Origin: Whitmania pigra
Lineage: Eukaryota > Annelida > Clitellata > Hirudinida > Haemopidae
Direction: 5' to 3'
Assembly: GCA_021613335.1 (NCBI GenBank)
Contig: JAJTWR010000458.1
Span: 70,001-134,000 of the forward strand
DNA: 64,000 nt
In this document: piece by piece, positions 11,935 to 25,120 of the stretch
Position numbering within the stretch: position 1 is the stretch's first letter
Layout: each line of letters begins with the position of its first letter
Made by a program: the position numbers and the translations under genes
The notes under the pieces: generated by a model
Told to the model about the DNA's origin: nothing
Databases searched by the model: none
What the model saw: the letters and a program-made list of their open reading frames with translations, nothing else

Positions 11935-14858
11935 AAACCATTTTTATAAATTTATGATTTTCTGAGAAAAATCGATGGATTTTTGAAATTTATTGCAATT
12001 CAAAATAAATTGGTATTTATTCATGCGAAAGATTAATAAAATTGATTAATTTCGCTGAACGAATGAAAATCAAAAAACAACTCACATGTCGATGTGCTCC
12101 GAGTCACTCATGACATTCATTTAGGACATCGTTGAATTAGTTTGAATTATTTTGTCATAGAATTATGTTAATCGGCCATCGTAAAATTACTTTAAAATAG
12201 CAATCGTATGATTTCCGAAACTTTATTATGACAGAATTATATTATCTGGAGATCTTAAAATTATATATTATAATAGAATTATATTATTCACATTGTTTAA
12301 TGACGTTGCATAGTTATGTGAAGATCCAGTTAGAAATATTATCTGTAAATATTAGTTTAAATGTTCGTGGCTTATCCTCGAACGGGTGATATCCTGTCAG
12401 CAAGAATCTGCGCAGCATCTTCTAAACGAGCCTGATGGATTTTTTTAATTAAGTTTTTTTATTTAAAAGATTTTAAAAATACAATTTTCAATTTCAATCT
12501 CATTTCTTTAAAACAACTGTAAAACTTCGAAGTAAATCATTCTTAAAAGATAAACATCATTCTTCGCGAACTTGAAGCAGCTTAACGAATTAATTACAAA
12601 ATAAAAATAATTAATTAATAGTTTACTTAATTGCTTGTTTTTTAATTTATTTATTTATTTATTTGCTTGTTCCTTGTCGATAAGCAGACTCAACTTCTAA
12701 CAGGAAATCTATCCTGGGTTTTCCTTTTATTGAACACTCACTCCATCTTTCCATGAAAATGTCTTCCATGCACTTTCATATATTCATGCACAATCATCAA
12801 ATATATCAATTATCATATATTTACCATCATAGTATAATTATCGTCCAGAATATATATATATCAACCACTATATAATCATCATCCACAATATATTTACTAT
12901 TCATGACACAATTATCACCCATAATATATTTACTCCTCATGATATAATTATAACCTTAACAAACGAATTCAAAGCAACTTCATTAAATATTCAAATCAAC
13001 CTCGCCTTAATATTTTGAAAGTTAATTTTTCATCGCGAAAATTATTTTCAAGAATTTTGGAAAGTGACTTGTGACAGCTATTTTATACTTTTCTAGATTT
13101 CTCACCTTTAATGAAAAAATCAGTTATTATTAATATTAACATTATTATTATTATTACTATTATCAAAATTATTATTATTACTATTATCGAAATTGTTGTT
13201 GTTGTTAATATTATTGCTACTTGTTTACCATTATTATTATTAACTTGCAATAAAGCGATGTTTGTGATATCAATAACTTTCCAAATTTGGAATTCTTTGA
13301 CATATTTTTTTCAGATTTAAAAAAAAATTATATAAACTATTTCAATTATCATTTATTTCAAAAAAATCTTTTGTGAATATTGTAAAGTATTTTTTATATT
13401 TTCTATATTGTAAAATAATTGTCTGCATTGCACTGACTTATAATAACAATTTCTTTTTTTTTCAGACATTCAATAATAATTTGTTATTGTACATTCACTA
13501 TATTAAGCAATTAAGCATTATTTTCAAATTATTTGGCAAATAAATAATTATGAATATTTAATAATTATTTTTGATTACTTGGTTGGTTCAAGAAAAACAT
13601 GTCATTCTTACGTAATAACTGAATTTAAGTCAATTGTGAAGAAAGAAGTTTTGAATTTTTGTCCTATTTTGAGAACCGTTTATAGGTTGATATTTATGGA
13701 GCTTTTACAGTTTTGTGTTCACAGGATATAAAATTTTGCGAAGGAATTTACTAAATATTTTATCAAGTATGGATGAAGTGTTTATTGTGCACGAACTTTA
13801 CTTCTACAAATATGCTTTTACTTGTGAATTCATAAAAAAATTATGAAATTTCACAAACTGTTAGTTTTCAAACCCAATGAAAACTATTTAATTTTAAATC
13901 AAAGTCAATGCAAGTGCAAAAGCAGCAAAATTCGTTAAAAATCCCTTGAAACATTTATACTACAACTTATCCAAAATATTTCTGTGAACCCGAACGCTGA
14001 CAAATTTAACGTTAAAAGTCACATAATAAAATTATGGCCAGAAGAAATTGAATTTCCATTTAAATGTTTAACTGCGGAACATTGTCCTTTTCAATTTTTT
14101 TTTAAAAACCCTCAAAAGATTAAATTTAAAAACATTGTTCACATGTTTTATAAACATTGCTCTCGAATTCGAGCCTCATTGGTGATCTTTTTAAAACAAA
14201 AATTACTTTTTCGTTTGTTTGTTGCTCCAATAATTATTAACAGGCGAATGCGGCAACTTGCACTGAAAACAGACTACTTTAAACATTGCCATGACAAATT
14301 GGTCTCAGCTGAGATCAGTAATTTTCATCAAGTAATTGCTTTATTTCCTCGTTTATATTATATCGTATTATAATATTCCCTTCATAACTTATTTGTTTGT
14401 TTATTTATTCATTTTTCAAATAAATATAAAGTAACAGTCTCTCTTAATTTGTAACGAATGAAATCATGAATGAAGTACAAGTGAAGACGATGATTTATGA
14501 CGATTTTGTAATAAAAACAAATAAAACAAAATGAAATGAGCATTGAGTGCTGAAATATTCCTCAGAATAAAGAAGCCTCCTTGATGCAACCATTCATTAA
14601 ATTCATCCTGAATGCAATTTGACAGGATGCAATTAGGAGCATTAGCGACAAGCTCCTTTTAATCTGCCAAAAGAGAAGCTCTCGGACCTAATTTGTTGGG
14701 CAAATATTATTCTGCGATATCACAGACATTGTTGTGGAATATTGTGAATATCACCGATATTAATGTTAAAATTCATTGACATTATTGTAGAACACGTTTT
14801 ATTGATACTTAACATGTTATATCATTGATATTATCGTGGGTTATCGCAGTTATTACTG
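11935..14858. other. Non-coding stretch
   Basis: No exon structure was recognised. A frame of about 129 codons at 13984-14373 begins with GTG, has no ATG near its start, and resembles no family I know. Simple repeats are present around 13130-13230. Confidence 0.45.
12815..12956. repeat. Diverged minisatellite, period about 36 bp
   Basis: Four imperfect units follow the pattern atatttac(c/t)..cat(g/a)..ataattat(c)..cc(a)..aat, separated by 35-38 bp. The units are well diverged, so the array is old. Confidence 0.6.
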
Positions 14859-15275
14859 TGTACTATCCCTATCACTCCGCTCATCCGAGACTAGGACCCT
14901 GGTCGTTCCACGGTCTCGCAGTGTCAGGCAGGATGATCGGGCCTTCTATGTCGCCGCTCCTGTGATCTGGAACCTGCTTCCTCCGAACATTCGCCTGGCT
15001 CAATCGTCAGAAGCCTTCAAATCCGGACTGAAAACCCATCTATTTGTGACATCATATCAATAATTCTTTAATCTATAGTTTGTTTTTTGTCCCTGTCTCT
15101 ATTATTTTATTTTATTCCATTATGTTCATTCACTTTTATTCTATTCTTATCTTATTTTTATTTCACAGACTGCATATTTGTGAGCTCTTGTTCGCGGTGC
15201 CTTTATATCCCTTCGGGATTACATCGAGCACGTAAAATATTGGATAAATAAATGTAAATGTAAAATGTACTATCC
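14859..15275 (+). mobile_element. 5'-truncated non-LTR retrotransposon (CR1/L2-type 3' end) with 10-bp target duplication
   Basis: The direct repeat tgtactatcc at 14859-14868 and 15266-15275 brackets the insert. The insert encodes a LINE ORF2 C-terminus: RSSETRTLVVPRSRS, then DRAFYVAAPVIWNLLPPNIR and FKSGLKTHLF, with a stop at about 15061. The VAAPxxWNxLPxxIR core is typical of CR1/L2-like elements. About 200 bp of 3' UTR follow, ending in the microsatellite-like tail aaataaatgtaaatgtaaaa. The short length with an intact tail and flanking duplication shows a classic 5'-truncated, target-primed insertion. The good frame suggests it is fairly recent. Confidence 0.9.
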
Positions 15276-16110
15276 TTGCAGACTGTATTAGATATTAATG
15301 TGAAATATCTTTTGCGTCACTGCAGAAAACCATTGACATCTTGGATACTATGGTAGTTAACTGATGATAATTCCTTTCATAACCGGTTGCCTTCCATAGT
15401 ACTTCAAAGCTCAAGAACTTGCAAAGAAGAAATAAGTTACTTTAGCAAATCAGTTACAATGAACGAATTACAAGGAATACGTTGTAATGAATGAATTGTT
15501 ACAACGAGATTAAAGGCGCCGCTTTAGGAATCGACATTCTACTTTTATTCCTGCAGGTATTAATTCCAAATTGTTACACTTAATTCCGAATTATTACCAT
15601 AATAATAATAAGCATCATGCTTCCCATAAACAACTTTTACGGGCAAACAAATAACAAATAATCTCGCACTCTCATTAGTTCGGAGGGATCAAAGCCCATG
15701 CAGACATCAAAGTCTACAAATTGAAAGTTATGAGGCTTCCACAGAACATCGCTGCAGAATAAAAAATTATGGAATAAGAAGCAGCATGGATAGTGTGGAG
15801 TCTAATAACAATATGAAGCAGTTTTCGTGTTTGAGGTCACGTGGCATCTAAATATGTTAACCAATTTGGTGTCTTGACAGTGACATCAGTTATTTAGTAA
15901 AGATTACAGAACGCCATTCTGATTCTGGGGAGCTTGTGCATAATTCAGAGAACGCTTAATATAAATAAATTGATGCAATAAATAATACAACTAATGAAGT
16001 AGTTATTCAAATCTCCAACAATAGTGGCGGGAAATAAACATAGAGCAAATTCGCCAAAAAACAACAAAGTATTATTATATGCATGAGCAATTAAAAGAGT
16101 GAAGTCTTAA
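15276..16110. other. Intergenic stretch 3' of NCBP1
   Basis: No coding or RNA feature was recognised. The region ends at the likely NCBP1 polyadenylation signal. Confidence 0.5.
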
Positions 16111-16112
16111 TG

Positions 16113-16118
16113 TTTATT
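16113..16118 (-). terminator. Polyadenylation signal of NCBP1
   Basis: AATAAA on the minus strand lies about 60 bases past the NCBP1 stop codon, which is the normal place for a short 3' UTR. Confidence 0.6.
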
Positions 16119-16176
16119 TCTGTTATTCCACTCATTCCAAACAGATGCTCCTAAAACAAGCAACAGTCACAACAAA

Positions 16177-19100
16177 TCAGAGGAGGAGAGGTTGAACCAT
16201 CTCGAAGACTTTGAGGATTGAAAGGTGAAGGTTCGTCTCGTAATACTTCGACTTCAGCTCGGACAGGATTCGTGCCGATCGACTCTGGAAAAACAATTCC
16301 CATAAATTAAGAACATTTGTATAAATTAAGAACATTTGTATAAATTAAGAACATTTGTATAAATTAAGAACATTTGTATAAATTAGGAACATTTGTATAA
16401 ATCGTTTGCAATCGTTAATGTTTTCATAACCAGCAACAACGATTAAAATCCTTTTAATTCACCTTAAGCAGGAATTCTTTCAGCCTGTCGTTCAAATACT
16501 GGAACTTGTGGCTCTTGTAAGAAATACCCTGCGCCTCAGACATGCTTATGTGCTCCATCATTGCACTGATCAATTTCTGCAAATAACATTTAATAATCAC
16601 ATTAAATAGATTATTATCGTATTATAGAATTCAGGATCAAATTATCAATAGCTCTCTAAGTCAATTTGAGTCTAAACATAAGCTAATGACATTTGTGATA
16701 AACACACATTAACAGATAAATGGATGTCATGAAAACTTGTTGCAAGTAATAGTTATGTAAGCAATTAACATAATATAACAGTGAATGAGCAACAAAAAAC
16801 GCAATAATGACTAAGCAGCTCATTGAATAATAATTAACAAGAATTAACCTCAAGAATCAACAACTCCAGGCCTTCCAATTCCCTCCTGCATCTTTCCAGG
16901 TTCACGGACGTTTCCGGACCCTGATCCATGGAGTTGTCTTCCTCGTCATCATCATCTTCGTCGTCATCCTTGTTTTTATTCTGTTACATCAGACAATGTT
17001 GACAGTTAGTAACAACTCAAATAATAATAATAATAATAATAATAAATTATTGTTAAATGAAGTTCCACTTGTAAATATTAACACATGAACACAGCTCAAA
17101 TATGCACATGGAACAATGTTATTAACTGTTATTAAGAAATTAATTAATAAGCATAAATTATTCAAATCATCTTTTACCTTTGAAGATTTCGTTTCCAGTT
17201 GAAGTTCCTTCTCGAACTGGAGTCTCAGCTTTTTGACTGTCGACTCCAAAATCTCGTGAACGTGGAAGCTGGTGATGACTCGTTCCATCTGAGGGGAAAA
17301 GATCCACGATATGACTGCAGAGCAACCAACCAACTGAGTCTTCAGGAACTTGTCAACAAGGATGAGAATCATCTAAATGCACAAAATTAATAAATCAACT
17401 AAATAATTAATATAGGTCATTAACAGTATCTCTAAACACAAATATTCAATGCCATCAAAATCCAAAGGTCCAAACAAATTCAAAGTAGTTAATTACAAAG
17501 CTCTAGTTAATAATAAACAATTAATTATAAAAACAATCACTCCAAATTTACCTGTGGCTTGTTTGCCCAGAGGTTTTGAAGAGCATTGAGAATGCAGACT
17601 TGAAACTGTTGGGTCTCCTGCTTGTTCTGACCTTCAGTCAGCATTTTCAAGGTCGAATGGTACCTTCAAGCAACAAGTAAATATGAGTAAATATATGTTC
17701 ATTTGTAATAACAATCAAATGAGTTAACTAATTACTAATTAATAGTTAACCAACAAATCAACTTACTTAGCAACGGCAGCGAATGAATGACTCGGTGTTT
17801 TGGAGGCTAAATGGAGGAGGCTTGTAAGGAAAATGTCGATCTTTGTTGAATTTCCACCTGGAGAAACAAAATGATAATTACTTCTTTATTTCTAAGCAAT
17901 CTTTATTCCCAAAAATAACACATTAACAAAATATTACACATTAATATGATTTGATATAATAATATATTATTAATAATATATTTTATATATACTAATGTAG
18001 TACTACTTATTATTAATAACTACAATAAACAATCACCTTTGACAGAGAGCTGACTGAGGTGTGAGTTCATCTCCTCAGCGGAACACTTGCTTCTGACTGC
18101 TTCAACTATCTTCTCAACATGCTCGCTTCCATTCACTTCACCTGGAAAATAGCAATCAACCGTCTAATAAGTGTCTAATAAAATCTACTGATTTATAATT
18201 ACTCTTAACTAAATCAATAAAATTAAATCAATTAAGTTAATTAATTCATAAGTCAACATCTTATTTATAATTACCTTCAGCATCTTCAAACTTGTTGATT
18301 GGCTGAGGTTCAGGGGGGAGGAGCTCGGCAAAAGAGGCAGGCACGATGTCGACGACCCTCTGGTAGTAGGATAACCTGAAGAAATTAATATGCATTAGAC
18401 TGAACTTATTTAGAATTTAATCAGATAACAAAATTTGTCACTCCAGCAATGAACTTGCAGTCGCGCATCATTCGCAAATACCACTCCAGTAATTAACTTA
18501 TTATAATTCTAAACTTAAATAATCATAATCACCATCATGAATAAATAATTACCTCAATGATTTCTTGAGAGTCTCCTGAACAAACTTGCTCTTTGGTGAT
18601 TCAAGGTCAAGGTTGATGCAGTCCATCCAATCCTCCCACATCCACTTGAACTGGAAGTTGCTCAGATGGTAAGAGAACCACTCAGCAAACCTGATAATAA
18701 TCATTAATTATAATATTATAATAGATCTGTAATTATTAGTGCATCGCTAATGTAAAAATTTTATAATTCATCCAAATATGCAGATGAATATCCTAATAAA
18801 CGGGTTCGAATCAAATCACCTTTGTATGCACGAGGTGTTCATAGTGTCCAGTTTGTTGTAAAGAATCATTGTGGCCTGGGCAAGCTGGATTGGAAACAAA
18901 AATGTAATTTATCAGTCATTCTGAAATCGTAATCATCACAGGATTTATCAAGATCATCATCAGGATCAACTCACCACTTGAGGCATGGAACTCGGCTGCA
19001 GTTTGCAAAGTTCAATAAGAAGAACTCCATACATGAGATGGATTGATGGTGAGTCTGGCATTTGGAAGAGTTGTCCAAAAATGGCCTGCAATCATTGATG

Positions 19101-21892
19101 TCGTTCACTAGCTGTTGTCTGGTTATTGATAAATAATAAAAATGACTAATTAATCTCAATTTGTTACCTCGATGATCAGATAGTTGAGGGGGATCTTCTC
19201 TTTAAATTCTAGGTTCAGAAGATGGTCGGCACTGCAAATCGCAAGAAATAAGTTGTTCAAATGTAAACAAATAAATGGAGTGAACGATTAACTTAATAAA
19301 TAGGAAATTAATAACGAAATAATCACTAAACGAATAATCAACTCATCGACGCTTAACGGATCGACTCACCAGACTTTCCTCTCGAGGCAGTTCGTGTGAA
19401 TGGTGGCCTGAATGGTCTCCTCGACGATGAATCTGTCAATCGAATGTTCTTTCGGGAGCCTCGGAGCATCCTTAGAGAAAGAAAAAAACCAGTTTAAGCA
19501 GTGCTCACAGTTTACACATGAGTAACGATCGTGATTTCAATTACAAGTGATTCCAATAGAAATACCTCTATGATGTCAGAGTAATCGAAGATCCTGAAAG
19601 GTATCTCCGGGAGAGGACTGAACCTCTTGTCATAGGGTGGAATGGTGATGGCAGGAATGGTGTGCTGGAGTGCATGAGCATCCCTGAAGACAGAGTCAAA
19701 GGCCAAGTACAGCCTCCGCATCATCTTATCTCTCCAGTTGCTCTGCCTCATGTCCTGTATCTGAATCCATAGGCTGTCCAATTTCTGTAAAATATTAATT
19801 GTAATAATGTATTTTACCACAAATAAATCAAAAATTTGAAGTAATGGGTTACTAACATCTTTTGCTTCTTGCTCCTCATCGTTCCAAACAAGAAGGGCAG
19901 GAATAAAATCTCTGTTTCTCCTCCTTAAGTTTAATCAGGTTACATCAATTAAACATTTATTTAATAATCAATTAATGATGTGCTAATATCTTCACAATAC
20001 AAAATTAATGTGCCCTAAATATATAGAATGAACTTCAACAAATTAGCTTATTTGAGAATTTTTAAGTAGTTTTAAAAGCATAAAAAGGATATTAGCACCA
20101 AGCTCAAAAGGAAAACATACTCCAAGTATCCCTCGATTGAAGACAGGAGCCTATCAAGCTCCACCTCCTTCTTCTCTGACAACTCCTTACCAGACCAAGG
20201 TAGGCAGGACAGTACAGCATAAACCAGCCAATCGGCTCTCGTCTGATTACAAATGAATTACATAATTAGAAACATTACCTTATTAATTATGAAATTAAAT
20301 ATTTAGATAGTGAATACTGCATATATGAACAGAAGCTTACAATAGAAACATTGCCAGATATGATATTCATTGAATTTAATGAAAGTTAAATAAGTCAAAA
20401 CCAGATATAAATTATGATGACCACCAATAATAAAGCAGTTAACAAAATCATGAATATTAATTAACCTGTGGTGTGCTCTCCTCAAAGGCAGCATCAAGGA
20501 AAATGTTATAAAAGTCCAACATGGATGAAGGCATGATGACCTTACAGTTCACAAGGTCAGATAGGAATCTCATCTGAAAGATAAATTAATAAATTCGCTA
20601 GATTAAGCTAATAAAAAAATTAATTTAAGCTGCGACAGATGCAAAGTAATAATTGCATATTATAAATTATGCAACCTTGCAAATCCATTCACAACAACTA
20701 AATGCAATCATGAATTATTAATATTATGAAATAGGGTCACTTAGCATTATTAACATTAGTAATAATGTTGGTGTTGTTGGTAATATTATTACTAACAAGA
20801 TTATTATTAATGTTAATATTATTACCAGATGGACAGCTGTAAAGTAGTTGTTCTCTTGGAGGGCATCTTTGAACAAAGTTATCAACATGTCGATAAACTG
20901 TGGGAGAATGGTTATAAATGTATTCAATAATAATAAAAACCAACAAGAAATTACGCTGACTAGTTAATTCTTATTAATAATCGTCAGTTAATATTAACGT
21001 TTAATTAAGAGGTTCTTTGAAAATAAAACTCACGTCGCCTCCTGCAGAGTAATTGGCAGCATTGAGGAGACCCACGAGTGTTGAATAAACACTTAATCTT
21101 TGGGGAAGATCAATGGCACTAAAATTGAGAATGAGATGTTTACATCTACATTTGTTTAATAAATCCAACACATCTTATTAATTATAAAACTTTAACTCGA
21201 ATCGCAGCACTCTAAATAATTCTCAATAATTAAAATATTCCTGTTATCCTCAAAAATTTGAAAAAAAAAGCACAAACCAGTTAAGAATGATTTTAAAAAT
21301 CTTCTTTTTGTGGTTTCCAAGATCAGCCTCCAAAACATTTGCAAGCCCCCCCAAATTACTTTCCAATGAAGAACTGGTCGACTGTTAAAAAATAACAGAG
21401 TTTTTTAATAATCATGATTTTAATAATAATCACTTCATAAATCTATAAACATTCGAGGCAAATAAAAGTTGAGCATTGAGCAACATAATTTCAATAATCA
21501 CACCTTGTCTCCAACTCTACTGATGAGGCTCTCAAGTCTCTCCTCAATTTCAAATTTGTCAGAAACAACCTTCCTTCTCTTCTTTGGGTTCTCATCTATT
21601 AAATAAAATTACGTTTTAAAAAAAAACACATCACACTGAGATCACGAAATATTTAAGGCATAATATCAATAGCGCATTAGCAATTGGTATATTCTGAGTC
21701 AGCAAACCATAAATCATAGCAATCCTTAAACTGAGAATACGAAAAACATATTATCTTTTAGTAGATTAATTTCCAGTTAATGATAAAGTAAATTCATTTT
21801 CGAATAAAAATTTAGCGGTGGCGAAAGTGAACATTAACTGTGTAATCTCAATTACCATCACTGCTGTCAGAATATCCTCTTGGCGACGACAT
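16177..21892 (-). CDS. NCBP1: Nuclear cap-binding protein subunit 1 (CBP80), complete, 22 coding exons
   Basis: Large subunit of the nuclear cap-binding complex. With CBP20 it binds the m7G cap of new transcripts and acts in splicing, export and the first translation round. Exons (high to low): 21892-21856, 21595-21504, 21381-21278, 21118-21034, 20897-20826, 20573-20466, 20242-20121, 19923-19857, 19784-19566, 19470-19370, 19231-19168, 19085-18975, 18884-18820, 18690-18553, 18375-18275, 18141-18037, 17857-17767, 17663-17552, 17372-17178, 16980-16849, 16576-16463, 16284-16177. All junctions keep phase with GT..AG introns, giving 780 residues (human 790). Landmarks are [16 protein letters not shown] (MIF4G start), [30 protein letters not shown] and [20 protein letters not shown]. 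Residues 16-22 are PKKRRKV, a near-exact SV40-type nuclear localisation signal. An acidic stretch follows near residue 665. No defects are seen. Confidence 0.97.
16302..16396. repeat. 19-bp tandem repeat in the last NCBP1 intron
   Basis: Five units of ataaattaagaacatttgt lie between the last two coding exons. Only one base differs, in the last unit (aggaac). The array is young and does not touch the splice sites. Confidence 0.9.
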
Positions 21893-24158
21893 TACTATTT
21901 GTCTTTGGATTGTAATTATAATTGTAATTCGCAATAAACTCAATTGGATTCAATACGTTATTTTAAAAAGCTAACCCGATGCCCACCAGCTTATTTATTC
22001 GGAGTTAGCAAAGAAACTTAATACACACCGTTTGATAATAAGTATAAAATTTTATTATAAAAAAAACCATAAATTAAAATTTTATGAGTATAACAAGTAT
22101 TTTAAAATTATAGTTTGTTTTTTATTACAACCCAATTTTCAAACTTCAAAATGACTTCTGGAGCCCTCTTAATATTTCTTCCCATCTCTAATGACAACAT
22201 CATCCCAAAATCCCATGATATCATTGGAGAGCTGATGACGAATGACAGACTTAAGAAACAATGCTATTTGGAAATGTTGGTCTCATTGTGATTTATGATG
22301 ATCAGGGACGTAATAAGATAATCAAATAGGCATAACAAAAAACCAATAGCATTCTCAGAAAAATTAATATTGATGTTGAACAAGCTAACTTCATTGTTAT
22401 GTCAGAAAAACTCGTCAAAATTGAGATGTCTTCAAAGCAGCGGCGTAGCTGGGGGAAGGGGTTCCTCCTCGGGCGGCACTTGTCTAAGGGGTGGTATTTG
22501 GAGCGGATACGTACGAAATAATACAAAGTTAAACAATATATATTATTATATATATATATTTGTATTATTTTTATTGTTTTCTATTGATCGTTTCGATATT
22601 ATTTATAACAAATTAACTAACCCATCGAAAGGGTGAAGACCCGTATTTAGGAGGGTTACGGGTTCATCTCCTAATAAGTGACAAGACTGTAACAAGATTA
22701 ATTAACTCTGATTAATGTAGAAATATAATTAATTTAAGTAACATATCCTCACTTTTTGAAGATAAAAATTGTCATACCTCATAATGAAACAGACTATCCA
22801 AACATTTTTAATTTTATAAATTCTCAAAAAATAAACATAAAATATTCTACTTCAACCCGAACTACCCGGGCATAACATCTACTGCTAATAATATTAAAAA
22901 AGGGCGTCGTGTCAATGCGAACTTGTAAAGGCAAATGTTCCAAATTTCAGCAAAATCCAAGATGGTGCCGTCGCATGTTATGTCGATTTGACGTGGAATG
23001 ACCCACGGTTACCAATACAGAAACTTCATGTCATCTCGCCACCCTAGATCTTTTCTTATCCCTCTTCTTGCTCGTCCAGTTTAACTGATCATTCTGATCA
23101 TCTTTTAGGAGTTCATATTTCTGTAATATGATTGCTATAAATTTTGTTCGTTTTGATGAATGCAAGTTTTTCAGTCTTATATCTTAATTTACCTTTACAA
23201 TGAACTTGCGAATATTACAAATGCTCGTTTTTCGCAATAGAGCCATTCTCCATCAGGCTTGATTATGTCATATAAATATGAGTACGTTTTTTCAATGTTT
23301 GCTGTTGGCTTCAAAAACATGTGATACTTGCTATTAGGTTACTTTTCTCTTTACACTTTGGTTGGATAGAATTGGAAAATTTGATTTTTGTCTCAATTTT
23401 GAGACATCTTCACAAATTTGTTTCTTACTTCTCATGATTTCCTATTCACGGCAAGCGCCAAGTAGCATCCAACAATTAACACCTCTTTAGGCAACTTGAG
23501 GAACCTTTCTAGAGAATTCTCAATATATTCAAACATTCTCTGAAGTATTTTTTAGAGAATAACTGATTCTTTGCTCAGGCAGTTTTATTTTTTACGTCGT
23601 TTTCCAGCTTTTTGAGGGACATTTATGAAATAAAGTCAACTTTTATTCATATCACTCCCTTTAACGAAAATCGCACTTAAAAACAGTACTTTCGAGAAAA
23701 AACTGATTTTTGACTATCAATTAAGATACCTAAGTTAGCCTGAATTCTGCCACCCGCGGAGGACTGGCGGTGAAGTTTTTACAAAAAAAAATTTGTAATA
23801 ACAATTTTTTAATAATAAAAAAATAAATAATGATTTTCTTACAAGCAATTATTCACCCGATGCATATATGGGCTTTCATTGTTAGAAAAAATCATATCTC
23901 TACTGCATAGGCTGGTTAGCATGCGCGCCCACAACAATTGGCGTTAGTAATTTGGATTAATAAGTCTGGCATAAACATTTTCACTAAAGCTTCGTTAACA
24001 TTAATATCTCTATATTTAGTTTTTCTTTATACTTATGTATTTAAAATGTGCTTAGAATATTTTGAAAGATTGTTTTTATCGTATTTAATGACTTAAAACC
24101 TTAAATTACTTCATATCCGGCAGTTGAAAGGTCACATTAAAAAGAACATTCTGATAGA
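21893..24158. other. Intergenic stretch upstream of NCBP1
   Basis: This contains the NCBP1 promoter and 5' UTR region. Around 22440-22500 (agcggcgtagctggg ... gggcggcacttgtctaag) the GC-rich text looks like an interspersed-repeat fragment, but I cannot assign a family. No exon was recognised. Confidence 0.4.
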
Positions 24159-24712
24159 TCAGACAAATTGAAATGAGTCGTTCCCATAACAAATGGCATA
24201 CATTAGTTTTTGGCTGGTTACGTTCAAACCGCTGTAATCTGGCAAATATAAAGTTCTAAAACAAGTCGCTGCTCTCGGCAAGAGTCAGGATTATCGAGAT
24301 CTACTCTTGAGATGGTCAGTCGGGGTTTCAAGCCATCCAAACCTGCACATGGCAATCCCGTCATTCCGGTAGTAAACTTAAGGAACATTTGTTGATGTTC
24401 GATATCAAACGAGGCAAGGCATTCGAATAGAAATTGAATTGATTGTGAATCTTCGTAGACGCAGTATTTTAGTAATTCGTCCATGGTCCATCTTTTGAAT
24501 TTATGACAACAAATGAACGATTTTAATTCGTATGGTAAAAATAATTCAATTCTTTCAAGAGGCAAAACTTGGTCAAACCCTCGTCTGATAGCTTCGAATT
24601 GATCTTTGGGTTCCATTTGAAATTTGTAAGCGCATAACTTTTCCAAATAAAAATCGATGTTATGAGGAGAAAGTATAATCTCACTTCCCCCTTCCATCAG
24701 TTCAACATCTGT
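24159..24712 (-). pseudogene. C-terminal HECT-domain fragment of a TRIP12/UFD4-type ubiquitin ligase, with one frameshift
   Basis: The minus-strand frame (24697-24224 from its first Met) reads VELMEGGSEI, QFEAIRRGFDQVLPL, FLPYELKSFI, FLFECLASFDIEHQQMFLKF, TGMTGLP and LKPRLTISR. These match, in order, the HECT C-lobe entry of TRIP12-like E3 ligases. At about 24281-24284 the frame ends early. In the next frame the missing piece continues with LPRAATCFRTLYLPDYSG and a QKL..AI..GNDSFQFV stop at 24159, including the catalytic-Cys motif TC and the diagnostic LPDYS. One missing base (Asp-Phe-Leu-Pro expected) explains it. A possible acceptor (cccag) lies at 24713. No upstream HECT exons are visible, and retroelement debris abuts it. 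It is a pseudogene fragment, a sequencing error in a real last exon, or both. Confidence 0.8.
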
Positions 24713-24840
24713 CTGGGTTGAAGTTCTATTCTAGATTGCTCTTAAATTAAAAAAAATTCAGCTCTCACGAAATCGTCGTAAAGCCAATTCCGTCCGACCT
24801 GAGCAAAAGGAGCTACCACCAAACATCAAATCAAGCACCA

Positions 24841-25120
24841 GTTAATCCATGTGGTAAAATAATCATAAATTACAACATCATGCAAGAATGGCAACAAAGA
24901 TGGAAAGAGAGCATTGACAGTGGACCCTACTGAGAAATAGTAGATGTGGTAAGGAAAGAGTGCAAAGACCAATGTCTTTCGAGGAAGATCTTAATTGCCA
25001 GACTCAGGCTTGGGAAATGCACCATATCTGCATAAACAACTATCTCCCTAAATTAAGGAGACACGAAAGCAGAAATTTTAATGCATGTCCTCAAAATTAA
25101 ATCAGATGTTCAACGACCAT
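24841..25120 (+). mobile_element. Relic of a non-LTR retrotransposon (RNase H/tail region)
   Basis: Broken plus-strand frames give QEWQQRWKESIDSG, KILIARLRLGKCTI and then LPKLRRHESRNFNAC. This order (W-rich segment, RLR-G, H-x-S-x-x-C) matches the RNase H-to-C-terminus region of Jockey-like LINEs. In-frame stops are present. No ends were found. Confidence 0.6.
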
